From positions 62,001 to 126,000 of the forward strand of contig NZ_QXEC01000013.1 in assembly GCF_003583405.1 (NCBI RefSeq): a stretch of DNA of 64,000 nt. Reading direction: 5' to 3'. How positions within the stretch are numbered: the first letter of the stretch is position 1; the number at the start of each line of letters is the position of its first letter. A model generated the notes under the pieces. The model worked only from the letters and a program-made list of their open reading frames with translations. It had not been told where the DNA came from and searched no databases. The translations under genes were made by a program, and so were the position numbers. The DNA comes from Micromonospora radicis. GTDB taxonomy: Bacteria; Actinomycetota; Actinomycetes; Mycobacteriales; Micromonosporaceae. Of this stretch, positions 28,694 to 37,323 are shown in pieces.

Positions 28694-30148
28694 TCAGCCC
28701 TCGGAGGGCGTGGGGTGGGCGCCGCGTCGCCCGGCCAGCCGGCCCAGGACGACGTCGACGACGAGGAAACCGAGCAGCGTCACGCCGAACCACGGCAGCG
28801 CCCAGCCGAGCGCGGCGACCACCGGCACGCCGACCGCCAGCGCCCACCAGGGCAGTGCACGCAGCGCGCCGCGGGCCGGCGGGGCACCGGCCGGCGCCCG
28901 TCGGTCCGACCGGGTGGGGCGCCGCTGCCACCACATCCGGTACCCCCAGACGATGACGCAGAGCAGGCCGATGGCGAGCGCGGCGAGCAGGATCTGGTTG
29001 ACCGCCCCGAAGAGCAGCCCCATGTGGGCCTGCACGCCGAGCGCGCTCAGCTTGGCCAGCAGCGGCCAGTCGGCGAAGTCGTTACGCGCGGTCACCGCGC
29101 CGGCAGCCGGGTCGACGGCGACCTGATCGCGCCCCACCGGCCAGAGGTTGTCGGTCTGGGTCACCGTCCAGGCGGTGCCGGGCTCGCCGGGAACGATCTC
29201 GACCGGCCCGGACAGCCCGGCGTCGCGGGCCACCGACAGGACCCGGTCGAAGGTGACCGGGTCGGCCACGGCCGACGACGGCGCCCCGCCGTGCTGGTGT
29301 TCGCCGCCGCCGGTGGCGGGTGCGCCGTCCAGGGCGGTGGAGACCGCCGGACGACGGGCGTCCAACGCGTCCAGCCCGGCGCCGAAGTTCTCACCGGCGA
29401 AGCGGGACCAGGTCAGCCCGGTGGCGGCGAGGAAGAGCAGACCGACGGAGAGCCAGACGCCGGTGGTGGCGTGCCAGGCCCGGGTCCGCCGTACCCCCTT
29501 GCCGGCCGACAGGTCCGGCACCAGCAGATGCTTGGCACGGCCGCGGCCGGTGCGCCGTCGACGCCACCACAGGACGATGCCGCCGAGCGCCAACACCCAC
29601 AGCCAGCTGGCGGCGATCTCGGAGTAGTGCCGCCCGTACTCGCCCAGGTGCAGGTTGCGGTGCAGGTCGTCGAGCCAGGTGGTGGCGGGCGTGGAGCCGA
29701 ACCAGGTGGTCAACTGCCCGCGAACCTCGGCGGTGTACGGGTCGACATAGACGGTGTGCTGCTTGTCGCCCAGCTCCGGCAGGGCGAACACCACCTCGGT
29801 GGTCCGGTCGCCGACGCCCGGCGACACGCCGACCAGGCTGCCCTCCGGATGGCTGGCCCGGGCGGCGGTGATCTGTTCGGCCAACGACCGCGCCTGCTCC
29901 CCGGCGGCGGGCACGAAGAGCTGGTCGCCGTAGAGCGCCCGGTCCAACTGCGGCGTCACGGTGTACGCCAGTCCGGTCAGCGCGGCCACCACCAGGAACG
30001 GCGCGACCAGCACTCCGGCGTAGAAGTGCAGCCGGACCAGCAGCGCGGCCAGCGGCGCGGCGCGCCGCTGGGGCCGGGCGGTGGTGGCGACGGACGGCTC
30101 CGGGCCGGGGGTGGACTCCGGCGCGCCGGAGAGTTCGGTCAGAGACAT
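28694..30148 (-). CDS. PepSY-associated TM helix membrane protein
   Basis: This 484-residue protein belongs to the PepSY_TM family, found with iron uptake and reductive functions at the cytoplasmic membrane. Helix 1 (LHFYAGVLVAPFLVVAALTG) begins near residue 41. An extracytoplasmic PepSY-like region (VYVDPYTAEVRGQL) follows. Conserved His residues occur in DDLHRNLHLGEYGR and RTRAWHATTGVW, consistent with heme or metal handling. Three more helices reach the C-terminus. The partner is unknown and no siderophore or ferric transporter gene adjoins. ATG start; weak ribosome binding site. Confidence 0.8.
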   Translation of the reverse strand: MSLTELSGAPESTPGPEPSVATTARPQRRAAPLAALLVRLHFYAGVLVAPFLVVAALTGLAYTVTPQLDRALYGDQLFVPAAGEQARSLAEQITAARASHPEGSLVGVSPGVGDRTTEVVFALPELGDKQHTVYVDPYTAEVRGQLTTWFGSTPATTWLDDLHRNLHLGEYGRHYSEIAASWLWVLALGGIVLWWRRRRTGRGRAKHLLVPDLSAGKGVRRTRAWHATTGVWLSVGLLFLAATGLTWSRFAGENFGAGLDALDARRPAVSTALDGAPATGGGEHQHGGAPSSAVADPVTFDRVLSVARDAGLSGPVEIVPGEPGTAWTVTQTDNLWPVGRDQVAVDPAAGAVTARNDFADWPLLAKLSALGVQAHMGLLFGAVNQILLAALAIGLLCVIVWGYRMWWQRRPTRSDRRAPAGAPPARGALRALPWWALAVGVPVVAALGWALPWFGVTLLGFLVVDVVLGRLAGRRGAHPTPSEG

Positions 30149-30328
30149 GCACAGTTCCGATCGATCTAGGAGGTCGTGATGCGGACCTGGCCCGTGCCCT
30201 TCGGGTCAGTGCTGCTGCCGTCGCCCGGATGCCCGCCGCTCGAGCACCTAGTCGGACGGCAGGTCGCCGTGGTTCCCGGGCCCGGCCGGCAGGTTCGCGC
30301 CGGGCCGTGGGTCCGGGTACGCGCCCCG

Positions 30329-31012
30329 CTAGTCGTTCGGTAGCCGGTCGCCCTGCCGGACCAGACCGCCCTGGTAGGCCAGCACCACGAGTTGGGCGCG
30401 GTCGCGGGCGTTGAGCTTCGTCATCGCCCGGTTCACGTGGGTCTTGGCGGTCAGCGGCGAGACGAACAACCGGTCGGCGATGTCGTCGTTGGACAGGCCG
30501 TGTGCGACCAGCACCAGCACCTGCTGCTCCCGTTCGGTGAGCAGGTCCAGCCCGGGTATCCGGTGTGGCGACGACGATCGCAACTCGGTCAGGAAACGGC
30601 TGACCAGCGCGGTGGTCGCCTGCGGTGAGAGCAGGGCCTCGCCACCGGCGACCACGCGGATGGCGCGCAGCAGCTCCGCCGGCGCGACGCTCTTGCCGAG
30701 GAAGCCGCTGGCCCCGGCCTGCAGCGCGAGGACCACGTTGTCGTCGTTCTCGAAGGTGGTCAGCACCAGGACGCGGACCCCGGCCAGGTCGTCGTCGGCG
30801 CCGATACGGCGGGTGGCCTCGATGCCGTCCAGCCGTGGCATCCGGATGTCCATGAGCACCACGTCGGCTCGGCGGCTGCGGGCCAGGTCGACGGCCGCCT
30901 GCCCGTCACCGGCCTCGGCGACCACCTCGAAGCCGGGCTCGGAGTCGATGATCAGGCGGAAACCGGCCCGGATCAACGCCTGATCATCGGCGAGTACGAC
31001 GCGGATCGTCAC
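30329..31012 (-). CDS. NarL/FixJ-family response regulator
   Basis: This 227-residue protein has a receiver domain (about 1-120; phospho-acceptor Asp in VVLMDIRMP, acidic pair in LADDQ, Lys in GKSVAP) and a C-terminal LuxR-type HTH (LTEREQQVLVLVAHGLSN, AKTHVNRAMTKL). The GTG start at 31012 overlaps the stop of the kinase gene (GTGA), and a longer open frame upstream shadows the kinase. It is likely to control the divergent MMPL transporter, judged from position only. Confidence 0.9.
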   Translation of the reverse strand: MTIRVVLADDQALIRAGFRLIIDSEPGFEVVAEAGDGQAAVDLARSRRADVVLMDIRMPRLDGIEATRRIGADDDLAGVRVLVLTTFENDDNVVLALQAGASGFLGKSVAPAELLRAIRVVAGGEALLSPQATTALVSRFLTELRSSSPHRIPGLDLLTEREQQVLVLVAHGLSNDDIADRLFVSPLTAKTHVNRAMTKLNARDRAQLVVLAYQGGLVRQGDRLPND

Positions 31013-32235
31013 CGCGCCCCCTCGGCGGACGGCATCGCCCGGGCCAGGGCGACCGCCCCACAACCCGACTGCTGCCGGGCATCCTCGGTGGGCAACACGG
31101 CGCGGACCCGGAACCGGCCGTCGTCGGTGGGCCCGGCGGTGACGCGGCCGCCCGCCGAGGATGCCCGCTCGTGCATGCCCACCAGCCCGTAGCCGGCTCC
31201 GCTGCCGCGCTGGAAGGGCCGGATCTCGTTGTGCACGTCGAGTACCACCTCGTCGGGCGTGTACTCGACGAGCAGGTGGGCGACCCGCGGCCCGTAGCGG
31301 TGGGCGTTGGTCAGCGCCTCCTGCACGATCCGGTACGCGGCGAGGTCGACCAGCGCGGGAACCTCGCGCGTCGCCCCGCGTTGTTCGTGGTGCACCCGGA
31401 AACCGGCCGCGGCGAGCCCGGCGAGCAGTTCGGGAAGATGGGCCAGACCGGGGGTCGGCTCGGTACTCTCCGGCTCACCGGGCCGGCGCAACATGCCGAC
31501 CACCGCCTGGATCTCCTTGAGCACGGTGTCCGAGGCGTCCCGGATGTGGGCGAGCACCGGGCCGACCTCTTCCGGCCGGCGTTCCAGCACGTGGGCCGCG
31601 GCACCGGCCTGCACGCTGATCACGGCGATGTGGTGGGCGACCACGTCGTGCAACTCGCGGGCGATCCGCAGCCGTTCGTCCATGACCCGCCGCCGGGCCT
31701 CCTCGTCGCGGGTCTGTTCGGCGCGCAGGGCACGGGCCTCCACCTCCCGCACGTACGCCCGTTGGGTGCGCCTGCTGTCGCCGACCGCCGCGGCGAGGAA
31801 GATCCACGCGAAGACACCGAGGACCTCCAGGCGCCACCAGTTGTCCGGGGCCACCACCAGACCGGTGAGGTAGACCAGGAAGGAGGAGGCGACGGCGCAG
31901 ATCCAGCCCCTGCGGCGGTCGGTGTGCGCGGCGATCGAGTACGTGATCACGCCGATCACGACGATCAGGCCGGGATTGCTCACCCCGTGCCAGATCGCCC
32001 CCGCCGCGGCGAAGGTGGCGATGCCCAGCGCCGGCGAGGGCCGGATCCGCCGCAGCAGCAGGGCGACGAAGGCCACCGTGGCGACGAGGACGTCACCGAA
32101 CGCCGGTCGCCCGTCCTCGGCCGCCTTGCGCAGCACGGCGACGGACAGCACCACGGCCAGCAACAGGTCGAGCAGCAGGGGGTTGGTCACCACCTGCCGG
32201 ACCGCGCTGAACGGCGTGCCACTTCTGGTCTCCAT
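31009..32235 (-). CDS. Sensor histidine kinase (HisKA_3 family)
   Basis: This 408-residue membrane kinase has about five N-terminal helices (to about residue 155) with short loops and no sizeable extracellular sensor domain. A dimerisation/phospho-acceptor region ARELHDVVAHHIAVISVQAG holds the His near residue 200. The HATPase_c domain follows, with the N-box VQEALTNAHRYG and G-box GYGLVGMHER. The signal may be perceived within the membrane, as in cell-envelope stress systems. The ATG at 32235 is chosen over the GTG one codon upstream. Confidence 0.9.
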   Translation of the reverse strand: METRSGTPFSAVRQVVTNPLLLDLLLAVVLSVAVLRKAAEDGRPAFGDVLVATVAFVALLLRRIRPSPALGIATFAAAGAIWHGVSNPGLIVVIGVITYSIAAHTDRRRGWICAVASSFLVYLTGLVVAPDNWWRLEVLGVFAWIFLAAAVGDSRRTQRAYVREVEARALRAEQTRDEEARRRVMDERLRIARELHDVVAHHIAVISVQAGAAAHVLERRPEEVGPVLAHIRDASDTVLKEIQAVVGMLRRPGEPESTEPTPGLAHLPELLAGLAAAGFRVHHEQRGATREVPALVDLAAYRIVQEALTNAHRYGPRVAHLLVEYTPDEVVLDVHNEIRPFQRGSGAGYGLVGMHERASSAGGRVTAGPTDDGRFRVRAVLPTEDARQQSGCGAVALARAMPSAEGAR

Positions 32236-32405
32236 CACCCTGAACGGTACGTGCCGCGACCGCGCAGCACCTCCTGCACGGGTAGTAGCTGGATCAGTGG
32301 CGAGTACCGCGCCCGTAGTACGGTCCGGCCTGCGTACGGACGACGACTTCCGGCGATCCGGATGGCAGCGTGAACACGTTCCGTAGTCGGCGCACTGGAG
32401 ACTCG

Positions 32406-34601
32406 ATGGCTACCTATCTGTATCGGCTCGGCAAGTTCAGCTTCCGCCGCCGAAGGCTGGTACTGGCGCTGTGGATGGCGCTGCTGGCGTCCCTGGGGGT
32501 GGGCGCGTTCACGCTGTCCGGCCCGGCCGCCGAGAGCTTCTCGATCCCGGGCACCGAGGCACAGCAGGCCCAGGACCTGCTCGCCGAGCGGTTCCCCCAG
32601 GCGGCGGCCGGCAACGCCCAGGCCCGGGTCGTCTTCGGCGCGCCGGCCGGCGAGCAGCTGACCGATCCGCAGAACCGGGCGGCGGTGGCGGCGACCCTGG
32701 CCGAACTGCGCGCCGGGGGACAGGTCGCAGACGTCACCGACCCCTTCGCCCGGACGGTCAACCCGGCGGGGACGGTCGCCTTCGCGCAGGTCACCTACCA
32801 GGGGCAGGCCGAGGCGCTGACCGACGCGGACCGGGCGGCACTGCTCGACGCGCTGGAGGTCGGGCGGGCCGCCGGGCTGACCGTCGAAGCCGGCGGCGAC
32901 GCGGTGCGGGAACGCGGCGGCGGGCAGAACGCCAGCGAGGTGATCGGCCTGGCGGTCGCCGCGGTGGTCCTGCTGATCACCTTCGGCTCCCTGGTCGCCG
33001 CCGGGCTGCCCCTGCTGACCGCGATCATCGGGGTGGCGACGGCGCTGGCCGCGATCCAGATCGCCTCCGGCTTCGTGGAACTCGGTTCCGCCACGCCGAC
33101 GCTGGCGTTGATGCTCGGGCTCGCGGTCGCGATCGACTACGCCCTGTTCATCGTCTTCCGGTACCGGCAGGAACTGCTCCAGGGCCGCAGTGGGGTCGAG
33201 GCGGCCGGGCGTGCCGTCGGCACGGCGGGCTCCGCGGTGACCTTCGCCGGCATGACCGTGGTGATCGCGCTCGGGGCGTTGGCCGTGGTGAACATCCCGT
33301 TCCTGACCCAGATGGGTCTGGCCGCCGCGGGTGCGGTGGTGGCCGCCGTACTCATCGCGTTGACCCTGCTGCCCGCCTTGCTGGGCTTCGTCGGCCCGCG
33401 TGCCCTCGGCCGCCGGCAGCGTGGCGCCCTCGCATCGCCGGCCGCCCCGGTCCGCCGTACGGCCGGGCGGCGCTGGGCGGAACTGGTGACCGGGCGTCCG
33501 GTCGTGGCCCTGCTCGCCGCCACGGTGGGTCTGCTGGTGATCGCCATCCCCGCGCTGGACCTGCGGCTGGGCCTGCCCAGCGACAACGCGGGCACGGCGG
33601 AGAGCACCCAGCGCAAGGCGTACGACCTGCTCACCGAGGGCTTCGGTGCGGGCTTCAACGGTCCGTTGCTGGTCGCCGTGGACGCGGCGGGCAGCGCGGA
33701 CCCGCAGGCCGCCGCGGCGGAGGCTGCCGCGACGGTGCAGGCGCTGCCCGGGGTGGCCACGGTCACCCCGCCGTCGTTCAACCCGGCCGGTGACACGGCG
33801 ATCCTCCAGGTCATCCCGACCGGTGGGCCGGACAGCGAGGAGACCACCGACCTCGTGTACGCGATCCGGGACCAGGCCCCGGCACTGGCCGACCGGACCG
33901 GCGCCGAACTGGCCGTGACCGGCGCCACCGCGATCAACATCGACATCTCGGCGCGGATGGGTGGGGCGTTGGTGCCGTACCTGACGGTCATCGTGTTGTT
34001 GGCGTTCCTGCTGCTGACCGTGCTGTTCCGCTCGCTGCTGGTACCGCTCAAGGCGATCGTCGGGTTCCTGCTCAGCGTGGCGGCGACCTTCGGTGCGCTG
34101 GTCGCGGTCTTCCAGTGGGGCTGGCTGTCCGGGCTGCTCGGAGTCGAACAGACCGGACCGATCGTGAGCCTCATCCCGGTCCTGCTGATCGGCATCGTCT
34201 TCGGTCTGGCCATGGACTACGAGGTCTTCCTGGTCACCCGGATGCGCGAGGAGTTCGTGCACGGCGCCGAGCCGACCCAGGCGGTGGTCAACGGCTTCAG
34301 CCACGGCGCACGGGTGGTCACCGCGGCGGCGATCATCATGATCAGCGTCTTCGCCGGGTTCATCCTTGCCCCCGAATCGATGATCAAGTCGATCGGTTTC
34401 GCGCTCGCGGCGGCGATCCTCCTCGACGCGTTCGTGGTGCGGATGACGCTGGTGCCGGCGGTGATGACGCTGCTCGGCAAGCGTGCCTGGGCACTGCCGG
34501 CCTGGCTGGACCGGATCCTGCCGGACGTGGACGTCGAGGGCGACCGGATGCGTACGGAGGAGCCGCGACCCGAGCGGGCCCTGGTCGAGGCCGCGCGCTG
34601 A
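32406..34601 (+). CDS. MMPL-family RND transporter
   Basis: This 731-residue membrane protein has the duplicated MMPL layout: one N-terminal helix, an extracytoplasmic domain (about 40-185), five or six helices, then a second copy (helix near residue 375, loop, helices about 520-700). The family exports lipids or hydrophobic drugs by proton motive force; Asp/Tyr-containing helix motifs AIDYALFIVFRYRQEL and AMDYEVFLVTRMREE are conserved. The ATG at 32406 has GGAG 5 nt upstream. It is divergent from the two-component genes 170 bp away. Confidence 0.9.
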   Translation: MATYLYRLGKFSFRRRRLVLALWMALLASLGVGAFTLSGPAAESFSIPGTEAQQAQDLLAERFPQAAAGNAQARVVFGAPAGEQLTDPQNRAAVAATLAELRAGGQVADVTDPFARTVNPAGTVAFAQVTYQGQAEALTDADRAALLDALEVGRAAGLTVEAGGDAVRERGGGQNASEVIGLAVAAVVLLITFGSLVAAGLPLLTAIIGVATALAAIQIASGFVELGSATPTLALMLGLAVAIDYALFIVFRYRQELLQGRSGVEAAGRAVGTAGSAVTFAGMTVVIALGALAVVNIPFLTQMGLAAAGAVVAAVLIALTLLPALLGFVGPRALGRRQRGALASPAAPVRRTAGRRWAELVTGRPVVALLAATVGLLVIAIPALDLRLGLPSDNAGTAESTQRKAYDLLTEGFGAGFNGPLLVAVDAAGSADPQAAAAEAAATVQALPGVATVTPPSFNPAGDTAILQVIPTGGPDSEETTDLVYAIRDQAPALADRTGAELAVTGATAINIDISARMGGALVPYLTVIVLLAFLLLTVLFRSLLVPLKAIVGFLLSVAATFGALVAVFQWGWLSGLLGVEQTGPIVSLIPVLLIGIVFGLAMDYEVFLVTRMREEFVHGAEPTQAVVNGFSHGARVVTAAAIIMISVFAGFILAPESMIKSIGFALAAAILLDAFVVRMTLVPAVMTLLGKRAWALPAWLDRILPDVDVEGDRMRTEEPRPERALVEAAR

Positions 34602-34609
34602 TCCGTGCC

Positions 34610-34657
34610 GGAAGCGCGAACTGCCACCGGGTGCGGCCGGTGGCGGTTCGCGCTTCC
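34610..34657. terminator. Bidirectional terminator between MMPL and pobA
   Basis: A 20-bp stem with a single G.T wobble (arms 34610-34629 and 34638-34657) and an 8-nt loop sits 8 nt past the MMPL stop and before the convergent pobA stop. Confidence 0.8.
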
Positions 34658-34730
34658 TGGTCGCGGTGATGATCTGTTCGGTGACCAGCGGGCCGTAGGA
34701 GTCGGCGGCGGACGGCACCACGCGCCGGGG

Positions 34731-35900
34731 TCAGACCTCCGGCAGGCCCACGTAGTTCTCCGCCAGGCTGGTGGCGTACGCGGGTGAGGTGGTCACGTAC
34801 CGCAGCGTGGCCGACTGCAGCTTCGCCTCGTACGGGTCGTCGGCGTCGAGCCGGTGCAGCATCGAGGTCATCCACCAGGAGAACTGCTGTGCCCGCCAGA
34901 CCCGACGCAGCGCGGTCCGCGAGTAGTCGTCCAACAGTCCGGTGCCGCCGTCGGCGTACCAGGCGGCGAAGGCGGCACCGAGCAGCGCGACGTCGGCGAG
35001 GGCGAGGTTCATGCCCTTGGCCCCGGTCGGCGGCACGATGTGCACCGCGTCGCCGGCCAGGTACAGCCGCTGCCACTGCATCGGTTCCACGACGAAGCTG
35101 CGTAGCGGCGTGATCGCCTTCTCCAGGATCGGTCCCTCGTTGAGCGTCCAGCCGGGCACCGTCTCCAACCGGGTCCGCAGTTCGGCCCAGATCCGCTCGT
35201 CGGGCCAGTCGGCGATGTCCTCGTCGGCGGGAACCTGCAGGTACAGCCGGGAGATCTCCGGCGACCGCATGCTGTAGAGGGCGAAGCCCCGTTCGTGGTG
35301 GGCGTAGATCAGCTCGTGCACCGCGGGCGCGGCGGCGGCGAGGATGCCCAGCCAGGCGAACGGGTACGTCCGTTCGTAGGTGCGCAGCACACCGTCGGGT
35401 ACCGCCGCCCGGCTGACCCCGTGGAAGCCGTCGCAGCCGACCACGAAGTCGCAGTGCAGTTCCTCGTCGCGGCCGTCGCGTCGCAAGTGCACCACCGGCG
35501 CCGACTCCAGTCCGGACAGGCGGTGCACCTCGGCCTCGAAGTGGATCTTGCCGCCGGCGGCGAGCCGGGCGGCGATCATGTCCTTGACCACCTCCTGCTG
35601 CCCGTACACGGTGATCGCCCGGCCGGTCAGCTCGGTCATCGGCACCCGGTGCGACTCGCCGTCGAAGCGCAGTTCGATCCCCTCGTGCCGCATTCCCTCC
35701 CGGTCCAGGCGGGCACCCAGACCGGTCTCGCGCAGCAGATCGACCGAGCCCTGTTCGAGGACTCCGGCGCGGAGGCGGTGCTCCACGTACTCCCGGCTGC
35801 GGCTCTCCAGCACGACCGAGGAGATGCCGTGGCGGTGCAGCAGGTGCGAGAGCATGAGACCGGCCGGTCCCGCTCCGACGATGCCGACCTGGGTACGCAT
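34731..35900 (-). CDS. pobA: 4-hydroxybenzoate 3-monooxygenase PobA
   Basis: This 389-residue FAD monooxygenase converts 4-hydroxybenzoate to protocatechuate, feeding the pca operon nearby. FAD motifs are GIVGAGPAGL at the N-terminus, the DG motif CDFVVGCDGFHG, and the GD motif LYLAGDAVHIVPPTGAKGMN. The length matches Pseudomonas PobA (394). ATG at 35900 has GGAGG 5 nt upstream; the longer open frame to 36029 encodes a basic, repeated leader and is rejected. Two 18-bp direct repeats lie just upstream and may be regulatory. Confidence 0.95.
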   Translation of the reverse strand: MRTQVGIVGAGPAGLMLSHLLHRHGISSVVLESRSREYVEHRLRAGVLEQGSVDLLRETGLGARLDREGMRHEGIELRFDGESHRVPMTELTGRAITVYGQQEVVKDMIAARLAAGGKIHFEAEVHRLSGLESAPVVHLRRDGRDEELHCDFVVGCDGFHGVSRAAVPDGVLRTYERTYPFAWLGILAAAAPAVHELIYAHHERGFALYSMRSPEISRLYLQVPADEDIADWPDERIWAELRTRLETVPGWTLNEGPILEKAITPLRSFVVEPMQWQRLYLAGDAVHIVPPTGAKGMNLALADVALLGAAFAAWYADGGTGLLDDYSRTALRRVWRAQQFSWWMTSMLHRLDADDPYEAKLQSATLRYVTTSPAYATSLAENYVGLPEV

Positions 35901-35912
35901 CGGTGCCTCCTT

Positions 35913-35948
35913 GACCTGGGTGGTGGTGTGGACCTGGGTGTTGGTGCG
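35913..35948. repeat. Two adjacent 18-bp direct repeats in the pobA leader
   Basis: GACCTGGGTGGTGGTGTG (35913-35930) is followed immediately by GACCTGGGTGTTGGTGCG (35931-35948), with two mismatches. They lie 12-48 bp upstream of the pobA start codon, a position fit for an activator/repressor site or a leader element. Confidence 0.6.
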
Positions 35949-36018
35949 ACGGCGTCGCCGCCCCAGCCTGCCGGTTACCGGCCGGTGGCGCCGCTGTCGG
36001 TTTCCGCCCAGTGGAAGT

Positions 36019-36038
36019 CCGGCCGGCACACCGGCCGG
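36019..36038 (-). terminator. Hairpin after the IclR gene
   Basis: CCGGCCGG, loop CACA, CCGGCCGG lies immediately downstream of the IclR stop (minus strand) and upstream of pobA. It probably ends the IclR transcript. Confidence 0.55.
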
Positions 36039-36039
36039 T

Positions 36040-36831
36040 TCAGGCGCTCACCCGCTGCGGCGGGTGTGGCTGCCGGGCCGCGACCAGCCGGGCCGCCACC
36101 TGGTCGGCGGCCACCCGCAGCGCCGGCACCAGCCGTTGTGGCGCGGCACCGAGGCTGTGCCCGACGACGCCGATCGCGGCCAGCGCGGCCCCGTCGGGAC
36201 CGGGCACGGTCACCGCCACCGAGCAGGAGCCCAGGGTCATCTCCTCGTGGGTGCGCGCCCAGCCGCGGGTGCGGACCGCGGCCAACTCGCCGGCCAGCCG
36301 GCCCGGTTCGGTGATGGTGTACGCGGTACAGCGGGACAACGGCCGGCGCAGGTACGCGGCGATCACCTCCGGCGGAGCGTACGCCAGCAGTGCCTTGCCG
36401 ACTCCGGTGGCGTGCAGCGGCAACCGGCCGCCGGCCCGGGAGATGGTGGGCACCGAGCGGTGCCCGGTGACCTTCTCCACGTACAGCGCCTCGTCGCCGT
36501 CGCGCACCGCCAGGTGCACGTTCTCCCGGACCGTGGTGTACAGCTCCTGCAGGTACGGCAGGGCCACCTCGCGCAGCTGGGTGTGCAGCGGCGAGAGCAG
36601 CCCGACCTCCCACAGCCGTACCCCGATGCGGTACGTGCCGTCGGCGGCGCGCGACAGGGCCCGGCCGGTCACCAGTTCGGCGACCAGCCGGTGCGTGGTG
36701 GCCAGTGGCAGGCCGCTGCGCCGGGCGACGTCGGTGAGGGTCAGCGCCGGATGCGCCCTGTCGAAGGCACCGAGGACGGCCAACACCCGGGACGTCACCG
36801 ACGCGCCGGGGGAGCGGCTTCCGCCCGCCAT
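36040..36831 (-). CDS. IclR-family regulator, probably PobR-like
   Basis: This 263-residue regulator has an N-terminal winged helix (RVLAVLGAFDRAHPALTLTD, LATTHRLVAELVTGRALSR) and a C-terminal IclR effector domain (LHATGVGKALLAYAPPEV, GVVGHSLGAAPQRL). It sits between pobA and the divergent pca promoter, so sensing 4-hydroxybenzoate or protocatechuate is likely, though inferred. The ATG at 36831 is chosen; the frame stays open upstream to 37635, but there it only shadows other genes. It follows the aldehyde dehydrogenase remnant by 14 bp and is presumably co-transcribed with it. Confidence 0.87.
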   Translation of the reverse strand: MAGGSRSPGASVTSRVLAVLGAFDRAHPALTLTDVARRSGLPLATTHRLVAELVTGRALSRAADGTYRIGVRLWEVGLLSPLHTQLREVALPYLQELYTTVRENVHLAVRDGDEALYVEKVTGHRSVPTISRAGGRLPLHATGVGKALLAYAPPEVIAAYLRRPLSRCTAYTITEPGRLAGELAAVRTRGWARTHEEMTLGSCSVAVTVPGPDGAALAAIGVVGHSLGAAPQRLVPALRVAADQVAARLVAARQPHPPQRVSA

Positions 36832-36845
36832 CGCCGTACCCCGGC

Positions 36846-37058
36846 TCAGAACGGGTAGCGGGCGATGTCGCCCCGCACGGTCAGCCACTGCGTCTCGGTG
36901 AACGCCTCGACGTTCGCCGCCGGCCCGCCGAAGCGGGCGCCGGTGCCGGAGGCGCCCACGCCACCGAACGGAGCCACCGCCTCGTCGCCGCCGGACGACT
37001 CCACCCAGCCGTGGCGGTAGAGCGTGCCGTGCCAGGTGCCGTTGTCGAGCAGGGACAT
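36846..37058 (-). pseudogene. Aldehyde dehydrogenase gene with a large in-frame internal deletion
   Basis: A 70-codon frame joins the first roughly 28 residues of a benzaldehyde dehydrogenase-like protein (MSLLDNGTWHGTLYRHGWVE) directly to its last 42 (PFGGVGASGTGARFGGPAAN, ending RGDIARYPF). About 400 residues with the NAD-binding and catalytic Cys regions are missing. The start has an ideal AAAGGAGG 6 nt upstream, so it could still be translated. The frame is intact across the junction, which points to a recent or tolerated deletion. It lies directly upstream of the IclR gene. Confidence 0.75.
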
Positions 37059-37128
37059 CGTGCTCCTCCTTTACGGGGCGGGTGCGGGTCCGGAGGAAGT
37101 TCCCAGCCTGTTCGCAGGCCGAACGTTC

Positions 37129-37143
37129 GTTCTCATTCAGAAC
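37129..37143. promoter_or_regulatory. Inverted repeat in the pob/pca divergent region
   Basis: GTTCT-CATTC-AGAAC is a perfect 5-bp inverted repeat with a 5-bp spacer, preceded directly by the palindrome GAACGTTC (37121-37128). It lies between the divergent IclR-side genes and the pca operon and is a good candidate site for one of the two IclR regulators. Confidence 0.5.
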
Positions 37144-37221
37144 GCTTGCATGCCTGGTGGTGCGAGTCAACCGGTCTCCGCAACATTTCTGAAACCAGCC
37201 GTCCCGTCGCTCGGGGGGCCG

Positions 37222-37250
37222 TTGACGCGAGCCGACGTCGGACGTTACGT
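37222..37250 (+). promoter_or_regulatory. Candidate sigma70-type promoter of the pca operon
   Basis: TTGACG (37222-37227) and TTACGT (37245-37250) are separated by 17 bp. This predicts a start about 65 nt before the pcaI start codon. The inverted repeat at 37129 lies about 90 bp upstream of the -35. Confidence 0.45.
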
Positions 37251-37323
37251 TCGAGATGAGTACGCCAGTCCGCATAGCGAACACCGCCTGCGGGCCTTCG
37301 ACAACGCGGGAGGTGACCAACCC

